From NCBI GenBank assembly GCA_037176905.1, contig JBBBWG010030265.1:1-44423 (forward strand): 44,423 bases of DNA. The letters are read 5' to 3'. The notes below the pieces were generated by a model, which made no database searches, was not told the origin of the DNA, and worked only from the letters and a program-made list of their open reading frames with translations. This stretch comes from Azolla pinnata. Its lineage: Eukaryota > Streptophyta > Polypodiopsida > Salviniales > Salviniaceae. The position numbers were made by a program, and so were the translations under genes. Below are positions 44,064-44,423 of this stretch, one piece after another. Position 1 is the stretch's first letter. Every line of letters starts with the position of its first letter.

Positions 44064-44423
44064 GACAAGAAATTTGGAGATTACAAAACTTGGGAAACTT
44101 TCTTCTTAATTTCAACTGATTGAAGCAACGAATTGAAGGAAATGTGATTGATTAAAATGTGATTAAGGGCAAGAATTCGGAGATACAAAGTTGGGGAACT
44201 TCTTAATTTCAATCGATTGAAGCAACAAATTAAAGAGAATGTGAACAAAAAAATGTGATTGAAGACAAGAATTCGGAGATCCAAAGCTGGGAAACTTCTT
44301 CTTAATTTCAACCGATTGAAGCAACAAATTAAAGAAAGTGTGATTAAAGACAAGAATTCGGAGATCCAAAGCTGGGAAACTTCTTCTTAATTTCAACCGA
44401 TTGAAGCAACAAATTAAAGAAAG
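44064..44423. repeat. Minisatellite upstream of the SDR gene, running off the window end
   Basis: Units start at 44064, 44168, 44264 and 44349 (lengths 104, 96 and 85; the last is cut by the window end). Each contains GACAAGAATTCGGAGAT or a variant, GGGAAACTTCTTCTTAATTTC and GATTGAAGCAACAAATTAAAG. The last two are nearly identical, and homogenisation falls off toward the SDR gene, suggesting that the array expands outward beyond 44423. Confidence 0.95.

Noticed and set aside
1..44423. CRISPR array, phage, integron or bacterial defence system
   Set aside because: The tandem repeats lack the regular repeat-spacer pattern with unique spacers, and every recognised gene is a plant nuclear gene with spliceosomal introns.
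1..44423. Autonomous transposon or endogenous virus
   Set aside because: No reverse transcriptase, integrase, transposase, gag-like or capsid motif was seen in any frame, and no pair of long terminal repeats.

Overview
This is a 44.4 kb piece of a land-plant nuclear genome. It shows multi-exon genes with GT-AG introns, plant-specific families (BBR/BPC transcription factor, plant-type polyphenol oxidase, P-class PPR protein, large plant golgin-like coiled-coil protein) and many simple repeats. There is no sign of a bacterial, viral or organellar origin. The polyphenol oxidase has a secretory signal instead of a plastid transit peptide, and several proteins look diverged from angiosperm counterparts. 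I therefore lean to a seed-free plant (fern, lycophyte or bryophyte), but this is inference and the species is not identified.

Layout. Seven protein-coding genes could be modelled to a stop codon with consistent splice phases. (1) 1326-4392 (+): a membrane-anchored RD-type receptor-like kinase, six exons, behind an ATGC array and a long pyrimidine-rich tract. (2) 6955-8295 (-): a group II-like BBR/BPC GAGA-binding factor with a long Gln/His tract, one coding exon. (3) 11224-13865 (-): a polyphenol oxidase, two very GC-rich exons around an intron with a GGTTC-type microsatellite. (4) 15946-27479 (+): a 3171-residue coiled-coil protein with a C-terminal membrane anchor, eight exons. (5) 29322-32390 (-): an intronless P-class PPR protein resembling Arabidopsis At1g73710. 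(6) 36257-39376 (+): a RING-H2 E3 ubiquitin ligase, five coding exons. (7) 40669-43932 (-): a peroxisomal 2,4-dienoyl-CoA reductase-type SDR ending in SKL, five exons. The genes do not form a pathway; this is ordinary mixed gene content.

Between and inside the genes, tandem duplication is the main theme. There is a 396-bp in-frame duplication and an 84-bp coiled-coil repeat in gene 4, duplicated or triplicated segments in the introns of genes 1 and 4, and minisatellites near 40 kb and 44 kb. Two ATGC-type arrays lie upstream of genes 1 and 5. A 100-N assembly gap at 28881-28980 is flanked by two identical 77-bp copies, so it is probably an assembly artefact or a collapsed tandem repeat.

The most interesting unannotated element is a near-perfect inverted repeat at 10430-10560 (about 60-nt arms, 9-nt loop). 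Its two differences in the outer stem become G:U pairs if the minus strand is transcribed, as expected of a young MIRNA gene or small foldback element. A decayed tRNA-Thr(AGT) copy lies at 14528-14601 (-), and three isolated RNA polymerase III box B-like motifs occur elsewhere.
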